Part shown: positions 61,814 through 64,000 of the stretch, one piece after another
Layout of the letters: the number at the start of each line of letters is the position of its first letter
Position numbering within the stretch: position 1 is the stretch's first letter
NCBI GenBank assembly: GCA_035559795.1
Contig: DATMAR010000003.1
Location: forward strand, 620,001-684,000
Length of the DNA stretch: 64,000 nucleotides
Direction of reading: 5' to 3'
Source of the DNA: Fimbriimonadales bacterium
GTDB lineage: Bacteria; Armatimonadota; Fimbriimonadia; Fimbriimonadales; ATM1
Program-made: the position numbers and the translations under genes
The notes under the pieces: model-generated
What the model saw: the letters and a program-made list of their open reading frames with translations, nothing else
Databases searched by the model: none
What the model was told of the DNA's origin: nothing

Positions 61814-62999
61814 GGATTGTGCTCCATGAATCCTCTTTCGGAAATGGGGGGGAAATTCTTTCACGAGTCGAGAGCACGTTTTCGTAAACTTCGAGAACGC
61901 TCTCAGCCATATCACGGAATGTCCATCGTCGCGAGGATTTTCGGGCATTCGTTGAAATTCGTCCCCAAAGGGCAGGATTGGAGAGAAGCATAAGAACAGA
62001 ATTCGCAAACTCATGGGACTCATTATCTACAGCGAAGCCGGTTTCTCCGTTTTCGAGCATAACGCTTGCCCCCCCTCCTTTTACGGCGACCACAGGAAGC
62101 GCGTAAGAAAGCGCTTCGCCGATAACTAATCCTTGTGTTTCCGTCGTGCTCGGGAAAACGAAAACATCGGCTGCTGCATAATAGTTATCAACTTTCGAAC
62201 GCGGGACTGCACCGGTGAAAACGACGTAATCGCCGATTCCGATTTGGCGCACCGTTCTCTTGCAATTTTCCATGTCTGGACCGTCTCCCACGAGCCACAA
62301 TTGCACGTCTTTCCTCTCCGCAAGAATTCTCTTTAACGCTCGGAATAGAAGAATGAGATTTTTTTCTGGAGCGAGACGGCCGACGTAGAGTAAAAGTTTC
62401 GCATCGCCCTTCGCTCCGATTTCCGTGCGTGCTTCTTCTCGAGGTATTTTTCTGGGTGCGGGGTTTCCTGTCGGAATAATCGAGATCGGTTTGATAACTT
62501 TATGTTTGAGTAGATTTTCTTTTGCGATTTCACTTGGAACGATGATATGCGCACATTGGTTGTAATATGAATTCGTGATGCGCGCAATTACGAATTTTAC
62601 GACACGCTTCGGAACGAAAGGCACGTAGTGGGCATATTCTTCGTATAAAGTGTGATATGTGCTTACGAGCGGTATTTGCGATTGCTTTGCCCAACTTTTT
62701 CCGATGAGCCCCACCGTGAATGGCGTGTGCGTATGCACGATGTCGAATCGAAAGTGAAGGAATTCTTTTTTGAAAGGGGAGAAAGGAGGAATCGCGAGGG
62801 GATAGGATTTTGCATAGCGTGTAACGATGGAACGGAATCGAATGACATTCGGGTCTTTTTCAGTGTAGTTGGGATAGGAAGAGGTAAACACGTGGACGGA
62901 ATGCCCTATTTTCCGCAGTTCCTCGATAAGCCCTTCGATGCTTACCGATACCCCGTTGATGATCGGTGAAAAACTGTCGGAGAATATTGCAATTCGCAA
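61785..62999 (-). CDS. Glycosyltransferase family 4
   Basis: A 404-residue GT-B enzyme. IAIFSDSFSPIINGVSVSIEGL and FDIVHTHTPFTVG form the N-terminal acceptor domain; ILLYVGRLAPEKNL-like LLLYVGRLAPEKNL, VQLWLVGDGPD, VVFTGAVPRSKVDNYYAAADVFVFPSTTETQGLVIGEA in pieces (key FVFPSTTETQGLV) give the donor domain with the E-x7-E motif. The sequence is close to 1,2-diacylglycerol glucosyltransferases and mannosyltransferases, so a glycolipid product is likely. The last 20 residues are polar and overlap dgt. Confidence 0.9.
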   Translation of the reverse strand: MRIAIFSDSFSPIINGVSVSIEGLIEELRKIGHSVHVFTSSYPNYTEKDPNVIRFRSIVTRYAKSYPLAIPPFSPFKKEFLHFRFDIVHTHTPFTVGLIGKSWAKQSQIPLVSTYHTLYEEYAHYVPFVPKRVVKFVIARITNSYYNQCAHIIVPSEIAKENLLKHKVIKPISIIPTGNPAPRKIPREEARTEIGAKGDAKLLLYVGRLAPEKNLILLFRALKRILAERKDVQLWLVGDGPDMENCKRTVRQIGIGDYVVFTGAVPRSKVDNYYAAADVFVFPSTTETQGLVIGEALSYALPVVAVKGGGASVMLENGETGFAVDNESHEFANSVLMLLSNPALWGRISTNARKSSRRWTFRDMAESVLEVYENVLSTRERISPPFPKEDSWSTIHAHTDTREN

Positions 63000-63002
63000 G
63001 GC

Positions 63003-63698
63003 TCACTCCGGATGTCTGCCATGTTTTTCTACGAATTCTACGATTCCAGATAGTCGGAACCTTCTTTGATTTCCCGCCGTTCGGTGATGCTTCAGCCAAT
63101 TCCGGTTCGTATACCGCCTTACGGTGGCAGGGCAAACACCTAATAGGCGCGCGGTTTCTTCTAAAGTGAGTTCGGGGTCAATTAAATTGCGAATTAGTTC
63201 TTCGCGGGATTCTTTGAATCGCGTCGAATAATACTTTTGTGTGATGTTATCATCGAAAAGTTGAGAAAGAAATTTGAGATTTTTCGGCGCTTGCTGAATA
63301 ATTTTTTCGAGGTCGGAGGAAATAGGTACGGATTCCACGGGCGTTCTTCGCTTGCGAGGTCGTGGAGCTTGCATTTGCCCTTTTTTTTCTGCTGATGGTT
63401 TCTTTTGAGGAGCGGGTGGTGGCGAAATTTTTTCTGTAATTTTTTCCGCAATGGAAGGGGCTGGCTCGAGTTGCACGGCGATGGTTTCAGAATGCCGCTG
63501 TTCTTCTTTTTGAAACAAATTCTCCTTTTTGGGAGTTTGTTCTTCAGTAGGTTCTCTCAAAATTTTCGGCAGAGTGGTGATATCTTCCGGAAGGTTTTCT
63601 TCTAATTGCGTGAAAAAAGTTTTTTGGTCTTCTTCTTTCGTGATATCGAGGAACGCATTCTCGATATATTCAATCGGGTCATCGAATTTTTTTGGCAT
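63003..63698 (-). CDS. Helix-turn-helix protein with a MerR/BldC-like C-terminal domain
   Basis: A 231-residue protein; ATG 63698 lies 8 nt after GGAGG and is preferred to ATG 63704. Residues 1-110 are acidic then Pro/Lys-rich and likely disordered, with an RPRKRR basic stretch. The C-terminal 60 residues form a HTH: LTLEETARLLGVCPATVRRYTN, NRNWLKHHRTAGNQRRFRLSGI, the pattern of BldC/excisionase DNA-binding domains where recognition helix and wing follow directly. A -10-like CATAAT is at 63727-63732. Target unknown; it lies 3 bp upstream of the GT4 gene, so it may be cotranscribed. Confidence 0.8.
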   Translation of the reverse strand: MPKKFDDPIEYIENAFLDITKEEDQKTFFTQLEENLPEDITTLPKILREPTEEQTPKKENLFQKEEQRHSETIAVQLEPAPSIAEKITEKISPPPAPQKKPSAEKKGQMQAPRPRKRRTPVESVPISSDLEKIIQQAPKNLKFLSQLFDDNITQKYYSTRFKESREELIRNLIDPELTLEETARLLGVCPATVRRYTNRNWLKHHRTAGNQRRFRLSGIVEFVEKHGRHPE

Positions 63699-63732
63699 AG
63701 TCATTACCTCCGTTTTAGATGTTGCTATTATG

Positions 63733-64000
63733 TTAGATGTTATTTTTCGGGAGAATAAGCATGCTGTCTCCGAAACTCAAAAAACGATATTCGAGTCTAA
63801 GTGCCTCATGATAGGCTTTCATAAGAAGTTCTTTACCGCAGAATGCCGCGACTAAAAGAAGCATAGTCGTTCTCGGCATGTGAAAATTCGTAATGAGTCC
63901 ATCCACGATTTTGAAAGAATAGCCCGGTGTAATCATAAGCTCTGTTACTCCTTCTCCTGATTTTATTTTTCTTTTCTTTATTGCGGCTGATTCTACCGCA
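63733..64000 (-). CDS. queA: S-adenosylmethionine:tRNA ribosyltransferase-isomerase (C-terminal part)
   Basis: The frame enters from the right edge and ends at 63733; the last 88 residues are visible. AVESA and [41 protein letters not shown] and [17 protein letters not shown] are the closing motifs of QueA. It transfers the ribosyl part of AdoMet to preQ1 in tRNA to make epoxyqueuosine, completing the pathway started by queC and queE at 6.5-7.8 kb. The N-terminal part lies beyond the window. Confidence 0.93.
   Translation of the reverse strand, partial: AVESAAIKKRKIKSGEGVTELMITPGYSFKIVDGLITNFHMPRTTMLLLVAAFCGKELLMKAYHEALRLEYRFLSFGDSMLILPKNNI

Overview
The window looks like chromosomal DNA of a diderm, flagellated, probably heterotrophic bacterium. 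Support for an outer membrane comes from lipid A and LPS genes (lpxK, an LpxL-like acyltransferase, three heptosyltransferase-family GT9 genes) and an RND metal efflux pair. A large flagellar export/basal-body operon plus motA/motB shows motility. Gene content (spermidine synthesis, TTHB210-like protein, RNase E/G, proton-translocating transhydrogenase) and style would fit a deep-branching lineage such as Armatimonadota/Fimbriimonadia; this is an inference with low confidence. Nothing looks like a prophage, plasmid, insertion sequence or CRISPR array; most of the window is ordinary core genome with short gaps.

Layout. 0-3 kb: end of an unknown gene, a small Thr/Glu/Gly-rich lipoprotein, a sugar isomerase and a CCA-adding enzyme. 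3-8 kb: an unknown gene with fumarylacetoacetase, an Eis-like acetyltransferase, then queC-queE. 7.9-15.2 kb: ribulokinase, then a Cys-rich exported protein with a CusB/CusA-type metal efflux pair. 15.4-18.5 kb: a GGDEF/HD-GYP receptor and a secreted TTHB210-like protein whose reading frame is interrupted by one TGA. 18.5-26 kb: pnt transhydrogenase operon, purA, tRNA-Gly, speD-speE, and an RpoD-family sigma factor. 26-35.4 kb: flgB-flgC-fliE-fliF-fliG-fliH-fliI-fliJ-transglycosylase-motE-like-flhA. 35.5-41.3 kb: greA-lysS, a two-gene AT-rich islet, a methionine/folate fusion enzyme, xdhC. 41.3-46.2 kb: selA with a degenerate HD-GYP protein, tatA, and a PqqD-like/ABC-transporter cassette. 46.4-49.4 kb: motA-motB and a cysteine desulfurase. 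49.5-55.5 kb: unknown gene and the LPS cluster. 55.6-64 kb: tRNA-Lys, RNase G, aat, UvrD/PcrA, dGTPase, GT4 glycosyltransferase, an HTH protein and the end of queA. queC, queE and queA together show that this organism makes queuosine.

The most interesting signal is at 17.7-18.5 kb: a signal peptide with a strong ribosome-binding site runs into TGA, and the same frame continues into a full mature domain. The TGA sits in a U-x-x-C context and is followed by a 7-bp hairpin with an AGGU loop 20 nt downstream, which resembles a bacterial SECIS element; an intact selA lies 24 kb away. A new selenoprotein is a serious possibility, with a nonsense mutation as the alternative. Other unusual features are about sixty runs of seven or eight G (or C), almost all in frame as Gly-Gly or Pro-Pro codons; several -10 hexamers placed 8-9 nt before ATG, which predicts leaderless mRNAs; two places (purA and uvrD) where the 3' end of a gene plus its downstream hairpin is tandemly duplicated; an N-terminally membrane-anchored SpeD; and a riboswitch-like fold upstream of the sigma gene.
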